This document shows, piece after piece, positions 34,680 to 48,270 of a stretch of DNA of 64,000 nt (positions within the stretch are counted from its first letter, which is position 1; every line of letters starts with the position of its first letter). The notes beneath the pieces are model-generated. The model was not told the origin of the DNA. It saw nothing but the letters and a program-made list of their open reading frames with translations, and did not search any database. A program made the position numbers and the translations under genes. This stretch comes from Zygnema cylindricum (taxonomy: Eukaryota; Streptophyta; Zygnematophyceae; Zygnematales; Zygnemataceae): assembly GCA_037447655.1 (NCBI GenBank), contig JBBHKE010002741.1, positions 1 to 64,000 on the forward strand, given 5' to 3'.

Positions 34680-37600
34680 ATGAGTTCTTGTCTTATTAAA
34701 GTTTTTCGTCCCTCTCTTCTAAAACCTCGCTCCAATTATCTCTCTCAAGAATATTCCCGAAGGGCGTTGCCACGTCAGCTGCCGTCACGATGTCACAGTT
34801 CTCAGTTCCGTAAAACTCTCAGTTCAACTGACTCCGTAAAAAATCAGGGAAACATAGGAAATCTGGTCACGTCCCTTCGCCGCTACCCGACAAATGCTGT
34901 GACGCCTGCCACGTCAGCCAGTGCTCCCACAAGCTCTCCGCCGTCGTCTCTCCCCGCCTTTGATCTCAATGTGGCGGTGGTCATGGCGGGATTCGCATTC
35001 GACGCGTATAAGACACCGGATGTACGGACAGCTACTCCTCTCTCTCTCTCTCTCTCGCTCTCTCCCTCTCTCTATCCCTCTCTCTCCCTCTCTCTCTCTC
35101 TCTCCCTCTCCCTCTCCCTCCCTCCCTCTCGCCCTCTCTCTTTCTCTCTCTCCCCCTCTCTTTCTCGCTCTCTATCCTCCATCTCCTCTCTACCTCAAAT
35201 ACTGTGACACGGACGTAAGACACCGGATGTATGGAAATTATTTGAAATCTGAGGATACTCGAATTAATGTGGATAAAATGGGAAAATGGGCATTAGCTGA
35301 AATGAACTAAACTGCCGCTTTCTTGACCTCAATGCCGGGTTTTTGTCGTTTTGCTTCGCATCAGCCAAGTATATGGCACCGGATGTAATGTGCATTTTTG
35401 CGACCTATGGTATGGAGTGGATAGTTTCCAATTTGGAAGCTGGACATTAAACTTTTCAGACACGTGGAATTGTAAACATCCAGCATGTCGGACATTAAAT
35501 GTATCGGACATTACACTTGTCAGACATTAAACGTATCAATCGGACATTGAACATGTGTGACATTTTGTCACATTGGTCAGTTTACCCATCGGACATTGTT
35601 CATTTCGGACATGGAACATTTCGACCAATGAACAAGTCGGTCATTGTACATGTCGGACATTCCACACGTCTGACAGTTCACATGCCGGGTAGCTAACATG
35701 TTGGACATTGTACACCCTAGCATGTTGTTTTCCCAAGCATGGTACGGTTTGGACATTGAACCTATCCAATAGCGAACAAGTCGAACACTTTACATGTCCG
35801 GCATTGTACCCGTTGGACATTTTACATGCCGGACAATTAACATGTCGGACATTGTAGATGTTGGTCAGTTTACCGGCCAGACATTGATATATTGAACATT
35901 GATCCTATCGAGCAACGAAAAATTCGAGCACTTTACATGTCTGGCAGTGTACTTGTCGGAAACATGTCGGACATTTGACATGTCGGACATTTGATATGTC
36001 GGATATTTGACACGTTAGAAATTTACATGTCGGACATTTGACATGTTAGAAATTTACATGTCGGACATTTGACATGTCGGATATTCGACATGTCAGACAT
36101 TTGACATGTCGGACATTTGACATGTCAGACATTTGACATGTAAGAAATTTACATGTCGGATATTAAACAAGTTAGAAATTTACATGTCGGACATTTGACA
36201 TGTTGGAAATTTACATGCTGGACATTAAGCATGTTAGAAATTTACATGTTGGACATTAAACATGTTAGAAATTTACAAATTGGACATTCGAAATGTTAGA
36301 AATTTACATGTCGGACATTTTACATGTTAGAAATTTACATGTCGGACATTAAACATGTTAGAAACTTACATGTCGGACATTCGACATGCTGGACATTGTA
36401 CACGTTGTACAGTTTACCCACTGAACATTATAAATTTTGGACGTTAAACATATGAAACAATGAACATGTCAGACATTTTATTTGCCGGGTATTATACTTG
36501 TCAGATATTGAACATATTGGGCATGTCAGACGTTGTAACAATGATGTTTGCTGTGTTTGATAGGCATATTATCTATGTTTGATAATTTATTTCATTGAAT
36601 GTTTTCTGATTTTGAAATCCTAGATATGTTATCTTGTTTCTTTCATTTTATTTTTTGCAGCGCTCTTTGGGATACACACAGCGGGACGTCACAGGGTGTG
36701 ACACTCTTTATGTTTCAAAGTAATCATTTTTTTCTTTGACATCCCTTAATATGCTTTGGAGTTTCCATACTTTTTATTTTTGCATTTTATATTTATTGTC
36801 ATTTTTTTTGCCAGAGTTCCAATATATACTTTTTCTGGCTTTTTGTTTTTTTATTTTTTGAGTATTAATACTGTTTAAGATAAATGGTGGTGTGATTAGA
36901 CAAGCATCCGTGAGACAAGGATGATTTGAGGGTTACTTACCCTAAAAAAATTAAAAAACCTGAGGACCATTTTTAAGCCTTTTCCTTTTCTATGGTGTTT
37001 GTTTTTCTTTATTTCTTTTCTTCTTTCTTTTTTCCTTCTTTTCTTTTCTTTTATCGTACATATATAATTTCTATACTGTATTATATATAGTGTCTATTTA
37101 CACATACAAGATATGATGTAGAAATAATTTCAATGCGTTCAATGCTTTCAATTCACATAATTATTATATATACTATATGCTGCTTTTGTAATGTAATGTA
37201 TAAATGTATTCACATAATGTATTATATATACTATATGCTACGTTTATAATATAATGTATAAATGTTTTCATGTTTTTTGTGGGCAGAGAATTTCTTAACG
37301 AGTGGTACACGGGACAGTTGACAGTCAAGGTTGTGAAGGGATCCAAGATTCCCGACGTCGATTTTTTGGTATGATTATTTTTTTTTTTTTAATCAATTCC
37401 ACAGTAATTTTCTACACGATTTTGTGCACTAATTTCCGGATTAAATTTTGCACTAAATTTTGCACGTTCTGGACTTCGTGTAAACTGCGCACAAAATTTC
37501 CATAAAACAAATCCCGGAAAGCTTTGATTGTAACCACACTATTTTTGTGTTAGATCTTCAGACTGAACCCTTCTAATTTTGATTTAATCTATTACATGGA

Positions 37601-40600
37601 CTGAGGTTTGTATCCACACAAACTTTGGAAATTGATTTATTACATCAATTAAAATTGTAGCCACACTAATTTTGGTAGTCAGGTGTTTACATGAAGTAAA
37701 TTTGTAACCACACAAATTTTGGTTGTTGACACATTGGATGTAGTTATGCTAGTGAGCTATGATATGAAGTTGCAATTATATCCACATTACATCGTGCATT
37801 GCTATTAGCCTTAACTTTCTCTTAATCACTTAAATCACCTTTTCTCTCCTCATACATTTCCAATTTTTAATTGGAGACCGTCCAATCAGAGGGTAGGAAT
37901 CTGACCTTCTCATTGCGACCGTCGGATTGATAATCCGACAAGTGTGCATAAGAAAATTGAGTCTGAAGGCCAAATAGTAGCGATACACATTGTACTTTTG
38001 GTAATTGTTTCATGACATGGAATGGAATATTAACCAAACTAATTTCGGTAATTGATATTCTAATTGCTAATGAGCTATGATATGAAGTTGCAACGACGTC
38101 CACACCATTTTTGGTAACTGAATCGTTACATGGAATGGGATGATAAGACACTTTTTCATTGTATAAAAAGGGATTTTAGCCACTCTTTATTTGGTAATTG
38201 ATTTATCAAATGAAATGGAGTTGAGTTACAGGGAAATAGCGATCCTTATGTCGTTATCGAATCAGCAGATGGTTTTGGTAAAACCAAAGTCATTGGAGGG
38301 TAAGACTTTCCTTTTTCCTTATTTTTTTTCTCAAAAGGATTAAGTAGTTTTTAATCTTTCTTTCTTGAAATTGGAGGCGATAGGAGAGCTTAGTTCAGTT
38401 CCTTTTCTTTTCCTGTTTTCTTTTCTTGAATTGTTGCTGAAATCTCAAAACTAAAAGAGTGCAAATTGAGTCAGGTCACCTCATTTCCGGTGTCCCAATC
38501 CTTGCATAAATAACAAGTAGAGAGATTTTTTTTTTCTTTTTTCTTTAAAAACATTGAAATAAACCTGGAGATCTATTTGCTAATTCAATTTCTTAAGTCG
38601 ATCTATGTTTGTATTTATATTTTGTGTTTATTTTTTTCGCCACAGAGAATCCGAACCAGTTTGGAACGAAACCTTTTCTCTTTTGATTACATCACCTTCA
38701 GTGTCAGTTTTAAAGGTATAAAAAAGTTATTTATAGGGTTTTCTTTTCTCGTATTTCAGGGTATTGACTCAGCATAAGAAAAGAAAAAGCTAAAGGAAAA
38801 GAAAAATAAAAAAGAGAAAAGGAAAGAGAAACAGAAACAGACACAGAAACAGTAACACAAAAATAAAATATTCGTGGATGAAAATTACACTCCTTTTAAC
38901 TCATTTTATTAGACCCACAGGTGACAGCAAAAGATACCAATAAATTATCTTCCGATAAACCATTGGGCGAAGGGACGATAACACTGAAGGACTATTGTGA
39001 CGGTAAGACATTCAAAACCTTTTAAAACATCATCTACTAAAAACCTTTTAAAACATTATTTATTAAAAACCTTTTAAAAACATTTCACCAAATTGATTAT
39101 TAATAGTCATTTTATCCAATAGTGGGCAAGTTTATCTTTAGACCTCAATTTTTATTTAATCTCAAATGTACAATTGTGACAACTTAGAGTTTCATACACC
39201 ACTCATTTGTCATGATTTAGTTTTTCTTTCTTTGTTCGTTTTTTTTGTTTTTTTTTTTTAAGGTTTTCAAAGTTAGAAAACTTTTGAGTTGGCCAATCAT
39301 ATAAAAAAAATAAAAAATAAATAAATAAATAAATAAAAAATATTGTCTTAGACTCATTATGTGGAAATGGGATGGGGACAGGAAAGAATCACACAATTGA
39401 TCTCAAGCTGACAGGAGAAACGGGAGGAATACTGACCTTAGAAGTATGAATTTCTCTATCACTCTTTCTCTCCTACTCTCTCTCTCTCCTCTCTCTCCCT
39501 CTTTCCTCTATCTCTCCTCTCGTCTCTCTTATTTATCTCCTCTTCTTTATCCTCTCTCCCTCTCCTTTCTATCTTCTCCCTCATTTGTCCTTCCTCCTCC
39601 CTCTTCTCCTCCTCATCTCCTTCCTCTCCCTATCTCCCTCCTATCCTGATCCTCTCTCCCTCTCCCCTCTCCTCTTCATGTCTATGTTTATATATGTGTG
39701 CATGTGACAGCATGACCTCAAAAAAACCACCTGTGTACTTTTTGAGTCGAATATTACGAAAAAACATATAAAACTTGCTTTTATTAAAAAAAAGAAAAAA
39801 AAAAAAAGAAAAAAGAAAAAATGAAAAATGAAAAAATGAAAAACTAAAATTTGCCTTGACATTTTTTCCCATTTTTCTCCTTCTAATGTTTTCAGGTCCA
39901 ATATCAAAGCTTCGAAGAGATAGAAAAAACAAAACCCCAACCGACTCCCGTCCAATCAATATCGCAAGAGGAGAAAGAAAAAATCCAAAAACTTTTTGAA
40001 ACTTTTATGGGAACTCCAAACATTTCAATAACTGATTTTGTGAAGGCCTCCATTTCCGGACTTCAAATCCCAGAAACGACAAAACAGGAAACAACAATTG
40101 AGAATGGAGAAAAAATCACGGAAGCAAAAATTGCTCTGGAACAAGCCGGATGGAAACCTTCGGAAGAAAGTTCCAGTTCAACGGAAAGCTCAACGGAAAG
40201 CTCCACATGGAAATCCGATGTACAATCCGTAATTGACGGCGTCAAATCCGGCGGTGAAGCGGAAAAACTTAACATTTTGGAAAACTTGACCGCCGAATCG
40301 GTACCGAAAACGGAAACGGAAACGGAAATGGGAAAACTGACGACGGATTCAGTTCCAGAGTCCCAAACCGCCGCTAGTGTTTCCGTTTTTCAAAAAACGG
40401 ATGCTTTGGTTGCTTCTTATGCTCTAGCGAAAGCCACAGAGGAGCAAAAAACGGTTAAACCGACAACAGAGGAGGAAGAACAAATGTTAAAAGATCTTTT
40501 TGCAACAGCGGAAAGTACAGCAGAAGCTTGGACTCTTTTGGCGTCTTCTTTAGGACAGACTTCATTTGTGAAATCGGAGTTCGTAAAAATATGTTTCGTG

Positions 40601-43600
40601 CAAAACCAGGACACAGACACTCAGGTTAGAAACCTTCAGGATTCCCTTTCTTTCTTCTCTTCCGCCTCTCCGCCTTCTCTCTTCCTCCGGCCATTCCCCC
40701 ACTCCTCCTTTCTCCTCTCCAGATCCATTTCCTCCTCTTTCCTTCTCATTCCCCCCCTCTCTCCCTCTCCTCCCTCTCCTCTTTTCCTCACTCTCCCTCT
40801 CCGCCCTCTCTCTCTCCCCTGTTCTCTCCCCCCCTCTCCCTATTGCTCCCTCTCTCTCCCATCTCTCTCTCTCTCCCTTTGTCCCTCTCTCCCTTTGTCC
40901 CTCTTCCCTCTCTCTCTTCCTCTCTCAACGAAAAATGTTTAACTTCTCTAAATTCTCTTACTGTTTGGCAAGGAAAGAGTTGGAGAGACAGACTCGAACA
41001 GTGATTGGTGTAAAACAAACTACATAGGAAAAAAAAATCACAAATATCGTAATACCATAGCTAGGATTATTTAACAGAGTCCAATGTTAAATAAAAGTAA
41101 AAAAAAAAATGAAATAAACGTAAGTGTGATAGCGTTTCACCCACCAAATTACAGACCAAATGTACCGGATTTTTTTGTTTTTCAGAACAATGTTGAAGAA
41201 GAAACGACAATATTTCACTAACAAATGTATATTAGAGAACAAATGTATATTAGAGAACAAATATATACTAGAGAACAAATGTATATTAGAGAACAAATAT
41301 ATACTAGAGAACAAATGTATTAGAGAACAAATGTATATTAGAGAACAAATGTATATTAGAGACTCCTACAAATAATGTTGGCCAATTTGGTGTCGACATT
41401 CACTTTTTAAGTACGATTATCTGAGAAACGTACTTTTTTCTGTACGATTTCTTTGATTCCTACTCAATAACGAGAGGAATATCGTACGTATAATAGTGTT
41501 TTTATAATCACCCTATTATTGACACAGGAAAAGCTCAAGCCTCCTAAATAATTTTACTTTATTACTTTTTGCTTTGTTTTCTTATTCCTTGAGTTCTATT
41601 TGATAACTTTGTTTTACTATTGAGTGGTTGCAATCTTAGGTCCAACCTTTATTGATTAATGCACTGTGAAGATAGAAAATATTTAATTGCAGTGGTTGAC
41701 CTTATCAACACGTACCTCTCTCCCTCCCTCCCCCCACATTCCCTCTTTCTCTCCCTCCCCACCTTCCCACTTTCTCTCCCTCCTTAGGCGATCATTTGGA
41801 GAAATCTGACAAAGAAGAGACTCGTGGTGGCATTTCGCGGAACCGAAAGGGTATTTATAGAGGGGGGGGGGGTGATGGGGAGAGAGAGAGGAAGGTGAAG
41901 AGGGCAACAAGGAGAGGGAAAAGGAGAGGGAGGGAGGGAGCGAGGGAAAGACTATTCATTTAATTTGATGATTCTATTGTATGTAAATATATGTATGTAG
42001 GCGTACTTTACTCATAATACTGTTTAAATGTTACTGTTATTAATCAGAAAGCGAGGGAAAGAGAGAGAGAAATCGACAAATGTAGAGATGTCCACTTAAA
42101 TTTTTGACTACAGCATAGAGTACAACATGTAGCTCTTAAGTAATCCTTAATACTTTTTTTTTTTTCTTTCTTAAGTGAACTTGTGATTTTATTTTTGAAA
42201 TATAACGTTAAAAACTAATTAGTGTCTATTTCAATTTTTTCAACACTATTTCTGTTGCAATTGACGTGGGCGATTTTAAACCACTTGAAGTAATTTTTTT
42301 AACGTTTAGTGGTCAAATTATCAGGATAAAATTAGTGTTATTAATGGTAATAACAATTCATAGTAGTTTTGAAGGGGAGGGGGAGGGAAATTGAGAGAGA
42401 GGGAGAGGGGAAGCGGAGAGAGAGAAGAGAGCGAGGGCAAAGGCAAGGGCGAGGGAGAGGGAGGGGGAGATAGAGAGGGAGAAAGAGATGTTAGGGTTGG
42501 GGGTTGGTTGAGAGAGGCAAGAGATATTTTCCCCCTTTGTTGATTTTTTTTTTTTTTTCCTAGTCACCTCATCATTCCTTTTTAAATTAGTTTTCCTTTT
42601 TTTTATGTTTTACTTCCAGACTCGCGCTCTAGACGTCATAACGGATTTACGAGCCATTCCTACTTGGTGAGTTTTATGTTACTAAATTATAAATTTCAAA
42701 TATTACAACAAACATATATTACATTTACCTATTTTTTTTGGCTTCAAAAGCCTTTAAAATCCCTAAAATCCTCCGTAAAATCCCAATAAAAGTTTGTTGT
42801 TGGTATACCAAAGTTGTGAAGCAAAATAGAAGAAGGTCAGTAAACATAAAAAATGTTGAAAGACAATTTTTTTTAGTGTAAGATTTGAACATGTTTTTTT
42901 ATTTAATATTGGTAGACATGGAAGTAAATAAGAGCAACTTTTCAAAAAGCAAAAAACAAATGGAAAAAAACAAAAAAAAATAAAAAATGCCCCAAGCATG
43001 TTGAAAAATGAAAATCGAATTACCACTAACAAAATGTGACATAAAAACATCACAGATTTGTGGCAAAAAAATCATATTTAAAAATAATCATATTTAAAAA
43101 ACTCTTTACATGACTGACCACCGTTTTACTTTTGTTCATAAACCAAAAATATCTTGGCATTTAGATGTGTTTTTATGGTGGTCTCAATTTGATTTGTTTT
43201 TCTTTGTATCCATCAATTGGCACTTTGTTTAACAAGTTTAAATTACATTAACAAAGAAAAAAAATCAAGTTTTCGTTTTAAAGATATAACCTTCTCCTAT
43301 GGTGGCAAACTTGTATTTCATATTTGATACATATTTTAGTGTGTAGGATTCCGATATTTAACATCAAGTATTGGAAAAATATTTTCCGAGGGAGAGGGGG
43401 GGAGGGAGGGAGGGAGGGAGCAACAAATTTGAATTTCACTCATTCAATTCAGATTTCGTGAATAATGACAAAATAAATTACTTAAAATCATACAATTCAC
43501 ATGTTTTATATTATGACGTAATAAAATCCTTAATATTATACCATGTAAAAACTCCACTCAACGAACCATACCCTTTAACTGTCTTATTACCCTTAATTTC

Positions 43601-46600
43601 CTCCTTATCACTTTAATACCCTTACTAACCCATAATACCCCTATTTTTACCCCGTAACATCCTTATTTGGATATGTGGGGTCGGCTTTCTAGCGTTAATA
43701 TTACCCTTTTAACGGCCCTTCCCTTCTCCCCCCCTTTTTTTCCGTTTTTTTCCTTTTTTTTTTCTTCTGGATCGGGGATAAAAACAGGGACGAAGGTTCC
43801 TTGGTGAGATATTATACCACATTCTTTTCTTTCTTTATTGAAAAAAAAAAAAAAAAAAACGTTTGTACTTCCTAGTCAATTCACTTTATTTCCTTTGTTT
43901 TATCCCATTCAACTCTCAATCCCTTTCTTTTTTTGGTTCTGGCAACAATTTTCTCTTTTCGTCTTCTCCTTCTTTCAAAGATAATATCCTAGCTTTCAAG
44001 TGATTATTAAAGAAGTTAAAAAAAGGATTGTCGCAAAAGAATTTTGAAATTGATGGTTTAACGTGAGTTGATTTTTCTTTTTAACTTTTTTTTTTTTCTT
44101 TTTTTTAGGTACATAGAGGCTTTGCTGCTTCTCTCAGCTCCATTAAAGACCGTTTGCTTTACGGTATTCAAAATGTTCTTGAATCAGAGAGGTTTGTACT
44201 TTTTCTCCAAATTTAACCAATTCAATTGGATAAACAGATAATTTGACTTTTAATATGTTCAACTTTTTTGTGTACTTTCTAGATTCGACTGATGCATAAC
44301 ATTTATAGCCTGTAGAGTAGAATTTCGTTTCAACATTTCTTCCTAGCGACTAGGTTAATTTTTTTAATGTTTTGAATTTGGTTTATTTCTAAGGTTTTAC
44401 ATTGTTCACCATTGTTATTGGGGTCCATACTATTTATGATGAAATCTAACTTAAAATATTTTTAAAAAGCTATAACACCTAGATATGCCCATTTGGGGAC
44501 AAGATGCTAAACAATAAATATTTCAACAAACCATTTCTTGTTCTTTATTTATTGTTGGATTCATAGACTCCCAAATACGCGGGTATGGTTTTTACCTGAC
44601 CAATTTCGTAGTTTTCTATGCGATATAGTGACAAATCTAAGATTGACAACATTTCTACTTTATTTTATTGGTCATTTTTACCTTCAAAGAAATCACTAAA
44701 AGCATGACGATAACAGTTTCTCGCTCAAATCGAAACTATTACGTTATTACAAATACCATTTAGAATAAATGACAAAAACCCTTTCTTTGGTGAAAAAACA
44801 ACCTTTAGAATGGAAAAATGGCATATGCATTGTAGGTTTTTGGTAGATATTTAAAAAGCTCATTTGTCGCATTAGTTTTGTAGTCTTGTCGGTTCTTTTG
44901 TCTTCTTATGGACGATATTGGTAGTTTTCTTAGAAAAGTCATTTCCCCTTTATAGTTTCCTTGTTCTCTTTGTTTTTTTGTCTTTTTATGAGCACTTGTG
45001 GTAGATTTGTTCGAAAAATCATTTGTCTTACTAATTCTATTTGACCTATTGGTTCTCCTGTCTTCCTATGGGGGCTACAGTAGCCAACCGGGAGAGGGCA
45101 GGTGGCAGGTTTGGTTTACGGGACACAGTCTAGGGGCTGCTCTCGCCACACTATTTGTGAAAGAATGGGCCGAATCGCCTCTCGGAAAGTGGGAATCTCT
45201 TCTAAAATAATCCAGTTTTTTTGAATTCCGGTTTAAAGGTCTAAAGATACTTGTTAGTATGCTTTGGTTGAGAGTTGTGAGATTGTTTCGCTTGGTTTTG
45301 GTTTTGATTTTGGCTTTTTTTTCAGTTCTGGTTTTGAGGATTATTCTTGGTTTGGGTAATTATAATCCCGATTCTGGCTCTAAGATTGTATATGTTGTGG
45401 ATGCACTTCCGCTGTTTTATTTGTTTGTTTCTTGTTTTTCTTTCTTTTGCTTCTCCGTTTTTGGAATATGACTATATTACAAAAAATGCATACTTTTTTC
45501 TTTGTTGGGGACATCCAGGTCTGGCAAATACGATATCAAAATGTACAATTTTGGCTCTCCTCGAGTCGGGAATCAAACTTTTGTGGACCAATATTCGGCA
45601 GTGAGTATACAGCAACTGGAAAGACATCGAAATTTTAATCTTGTTTCTTGAATTTTATCCTGGCCCCTTCTGTTCATTGTTCGATTCCGTTGCTAAACGA
45701 TTCCTAGAATTGATGCCACTCGTAGATTATGACTGAAATACATGCAAGCAAATAATATATGTATATATATATGCATATATACATATATACATATATACAT
45801 ATATACATATATACATATATACATATATACATATATACATATATATATGTATATATATATGTATAATTATATAACCACACGTGTACATATATGTACATGT
45901 ATATATGAGAGACCGCCCATCAGCAATTCACAATTTCATTGAATAACATAACATCACAGTTTCTTGACACGGGTTAATTGTTTGTTGTTCAGCTTGTGAA
46001 AGACAGCTGGCGAGTTGTGAATCTCCGAGATATTGTGCCGACCGTTCCGAAGATTATCGGATACAAGCATGTTCCGACAGCCCGTATCGTCGAGGCCGTA
46101 TCAGATTCGGTAAGATTTTCGAACTATTCAAGCCCATAAAGCAATGTGTTAAGACCAAAAACTGGTTTCAACACTAAATCATGTTTCACAAAACATTCAC
46201 AGCTTTTTGGCTTTCCCTCTGTTTATTTTATTCGAAGGTGAAATATAGGGTGTCTAGGTAAAAGAATCCGAATATTAATGTGGATGCACAAGATTCTAGT
46301 CCAAGCTAACAAAAGAAAAACAGTTCAATATTGATAATATTTTACTCCCCGTTTCAATCTTTGAATCAGACCAAGTTCGACATTTTCGAAAAAGACAGAA
46401 CGCTCAAAAATAGCTACTAGTTTGTGCAAAGTCAATGGTTTGTACGAAGTCAAGACTTTGTACAAAAGAGTCAATAATTTGTAAAAAAGTCAAAGGTTGT
46501 ACTTTTAGGATTTGGACGGAAGCATGTCGACGGCACGACTCCCAAATTTTGAAAAACAAAGTTTTAACTTTTTCGGTCCACCGTCACTTTTTCGCTCGTG

Positions 46601-48270
46601 GCCATACCCTGTTTTGTAATCAAAAACGACAGCAAAAATCCTTAAAATACAAACATTGTCTTATTGTGTAGTTGACGAGTCAAGCTACACGACAAAATTT
46701 GTTTCAAGCGAAACAAATTATTTTAGACGGAGTTAAATCTGTCAAGGAAAAGCCAAAATTGGCATTAATTATTGCTTTGGGGAGATCTAAAATTTTGGCC
46801 GTTTCTAGAATTTGGAGGACGAAATAATGTCGGATTTATGATTATCGGTTTCCATTCGCTGTTTTTTTTATTTCTTTTTTTGGTGTTTGAGTCTACTTAA
46901 TATTGTTCTTGGTGGTTTAAGACCTTTCTGCGAACTTTTCTTACTGAGATTTTTTTTGTCAGATGTTTGTTTTCCATATTATTAGGAAAATTTGTCAATT
47001 TGCTACAATTAAAGGAGAAATTGGGGCGTTTTCGAGCGAATATTTGTGTTGCATTCTTTTTTGTCTTGGGTTCTCATCATAAAAATAATTATATTTATAG
47101 TTAATGTTGGGTCTATACGAGTTTCAAGGTCATTTCGGAACCACATTACAATTTTAACACAGTTTTATGATTATTTTTACGACTGGAATCCACTTTCTTT
47201 AGAGTAAAATCTGTTTATAAAAAACTGCTAGTGATAATTTACTTAAAGTCAGGATGCTCTGACAAAAATATTTATTCTAGACTGATTTGTGGCTGTTATT
47301 TCTTGAGAAAAAGTGATTTTCTGTACATTTGAATTCACTTGTCACATAATTTGATGTGGATGTTATCAAATACATGTCACTCAAGCACAAGAATTTTTTA
47401 ATCATATGAATTTCCTGGCAAGATCTTTTTAAGAGTTTATTTTATGTTAGCAGGCAGGAAAAACTCCGGAAGAGGAACAAAAGGACGATGACCAGCTTGC
47501 GGATTATGTGAGTTTGTTCAATACTTGGTCAAATTTGGAAAAAAAATGGCTATCAAGACGATCAATTTTGACAAAAATAGGTTATCTTTTTTGAAAAAAG
47601 TATATTTTCATGAGTCAATTTTGGTTATTTAGACAAACATATTGGTGCTTTATAGACTCAGGCTTTATTTAGGTTTTACTAGAATTTTTTTTGTGACCGT
47701 CGCCGTCTCTGTCGAAATAGCAGTTTTAAGCATAAATTTATCCTCAAATTAGTAATAGAACTTTGACTTTACATAAATTGCCCTTAACACGAACCCTTTA
47801 TGTTTCTTTTGTTGAAAATTTCTATTCCGTATAGCTTTACGGAGACACCCGTATTTTACAGAATCTTTTAGACACACAGATTGCAATTGCTGCGACAATC
47901 AAAGACGGTTCAGCTATTTCCATGCATATGGAAAACTATTACTATCTTGCACTTTTGCAGGTAAATGAGTCAAACTTATCCTACTTATAGCTTTTATTTT
48001 GCATTGTTCTGTCCTAATTTAAAATCAAACCTTTACAATAAGGGAAGTCAAAGCCTACTATCTGAGTGGATAAACCCAAAGTTCCATTGTTGTGGGGAAT
48101 TTTGTAACTATTTTGGACCCCTACCTTGAGAATGCTAGAATGATTTCTGTTTTCAGTGGATTGTTAGTTGTTTATTAATGTTATTGACTAAATAATCTAT
48201 GGTGGAATTTTTGCAGGAAGTGAAAAATCAACTTGTTACTCAGTCGCAGGCACAAGCTGCTGCAAAATAG
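34680..48270 (+). CDS. C2-domain class 3 lipase, HIL1-like (copy B), 18 exons
   Basis: Exons are 34680-35021, 36661-36719, 37287-37368, 38232-38299, 38646-38715, 38921-39002, 39352-39443, 39896-40624, 41788-41850, 42620-42666, 43788-43803, 44109-44191, 45081-45188, 45519-45600, 45993-46109, 47454-47507, 47835-47960 and 48217-48270. All borders are GT-AG and the phases join into 757 codons. Residues 1-60 are rich in S and R with few acids and could be an organelle transit peptide. A C2 domain follows at about 143-265 ([32 protein letters not shown]). Residues 266-508 form a less conserved linker. The lipase core has [13 protein letters not shown] with nucleophile Ser594, NFGSPRVGN, and LRDIVPTVP with Asp654. 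His729 in SMHMENYYY is the likely third triad member. Arabidopsis HIL1 (At4g13550) releases fatty acids from chloroplast monogalactosyldiacylglycerol; the same role is inferred here. The start codon and transit peptide are the least certain parts. Confidence 0.85.
35035..35195. repeat. CT-rich tract at the start of intron 1 of copy B
   Basis: CTCTCTCTCC-type repeat begins 15 bases after the exon 1 donor. The long frame that seems to extend exon 1 through it (serine/leucine/proline only) is not coding. Confidence 0.75.
35440..36540. repeat. Minisatellite of ACATGTCGGACATT units in intron 1 of copy B
   Basis: Units of 16-21 bp built on ACATGTCGGACATTTGAC and ACATGTTAGAAATTT recur dozens of times with variants. 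The central word ACATGT is a palindrome. The same motif in fewer copies (GTCCGACATGTTTAAT, TGTCCGATATGT) lies in the corresponding intron of copy A at about 30970-31110. Confidence 0.85.
37790..37992. mobile_element. MITE in intron 3 of copy B, 203 bp
   Basis: TA flanks both sides. Left end CATCGTGCATTGCTATTAG and right end CAATGTGTATCGCTACTA (inverted) are diverged copies of the family end. The interior has GAGACCGTCCAATCAGAG and CCGACAAGTGTGCATAAG, as in the other copies. Confidence 0.65.
39455..39680. repeat. CT-rich tract in intron 7 of copy B
   Basis: A long pyrimidine run of CTCTCTC and CTCCTC words. A similar run follows exon 8 at 40640-40930, and purine runs lie at 41855-41960 and 42375-42490. 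Confidence 0.7.
41218..41362. repeat. 18-bp tandem repeat in intron 8 of copy B
   Basis: GAGAACAAATGTATATTA is repeated about eight times, with variants ATATATACTA and one shortened unit. Not coding. Confidence 0.8.
43788..43803 (+). other. 16-nt micro-exon of copy B
   Basis: GGACGAAGGTTCCTTG lies between AACAG and GTGAGA. It completes the Trp codon of the previous exon and adds DEGSL before VHRGF. The same 16-nt exon with the same borders is kept in copy A at 23569-23584 (minus), with a synonymous change for Ser. Phase and length are required to join exons 10 and 12. Confidence 0.85.
45745..45905. repeat. ATATAC microsatellite in intron 14 of copy B
   Basis: ATACATAT units over about 150 bases, upstream of the exon at 45993. 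Short frames made of I, Y, T and H here are artefacts. Confidence 0.85.

Noticed and set aside
34680-35207. Exon 1 of copy B read on through the CT tract
   Set aside because: The added residues are only S, L, P and R from a CTCTCC repeat, and a donor GTACGG follows the conserved AYKTPD end as in copy A.
35440-36540. CRISPR-like array or coding repeat
   Set aside because: Units vary in length and sequence without constant repeats and unique spacers, it is in a eukaryotic intron, and no frame stays open.
40625-40942. Extension of exon 8 of copy B beyond the DTDTQ segment
   Set aside because: It is a translated pyrimidine tract; GTTAGA at 40625 is the donor and the lipase AIIWR exon follows in phase.
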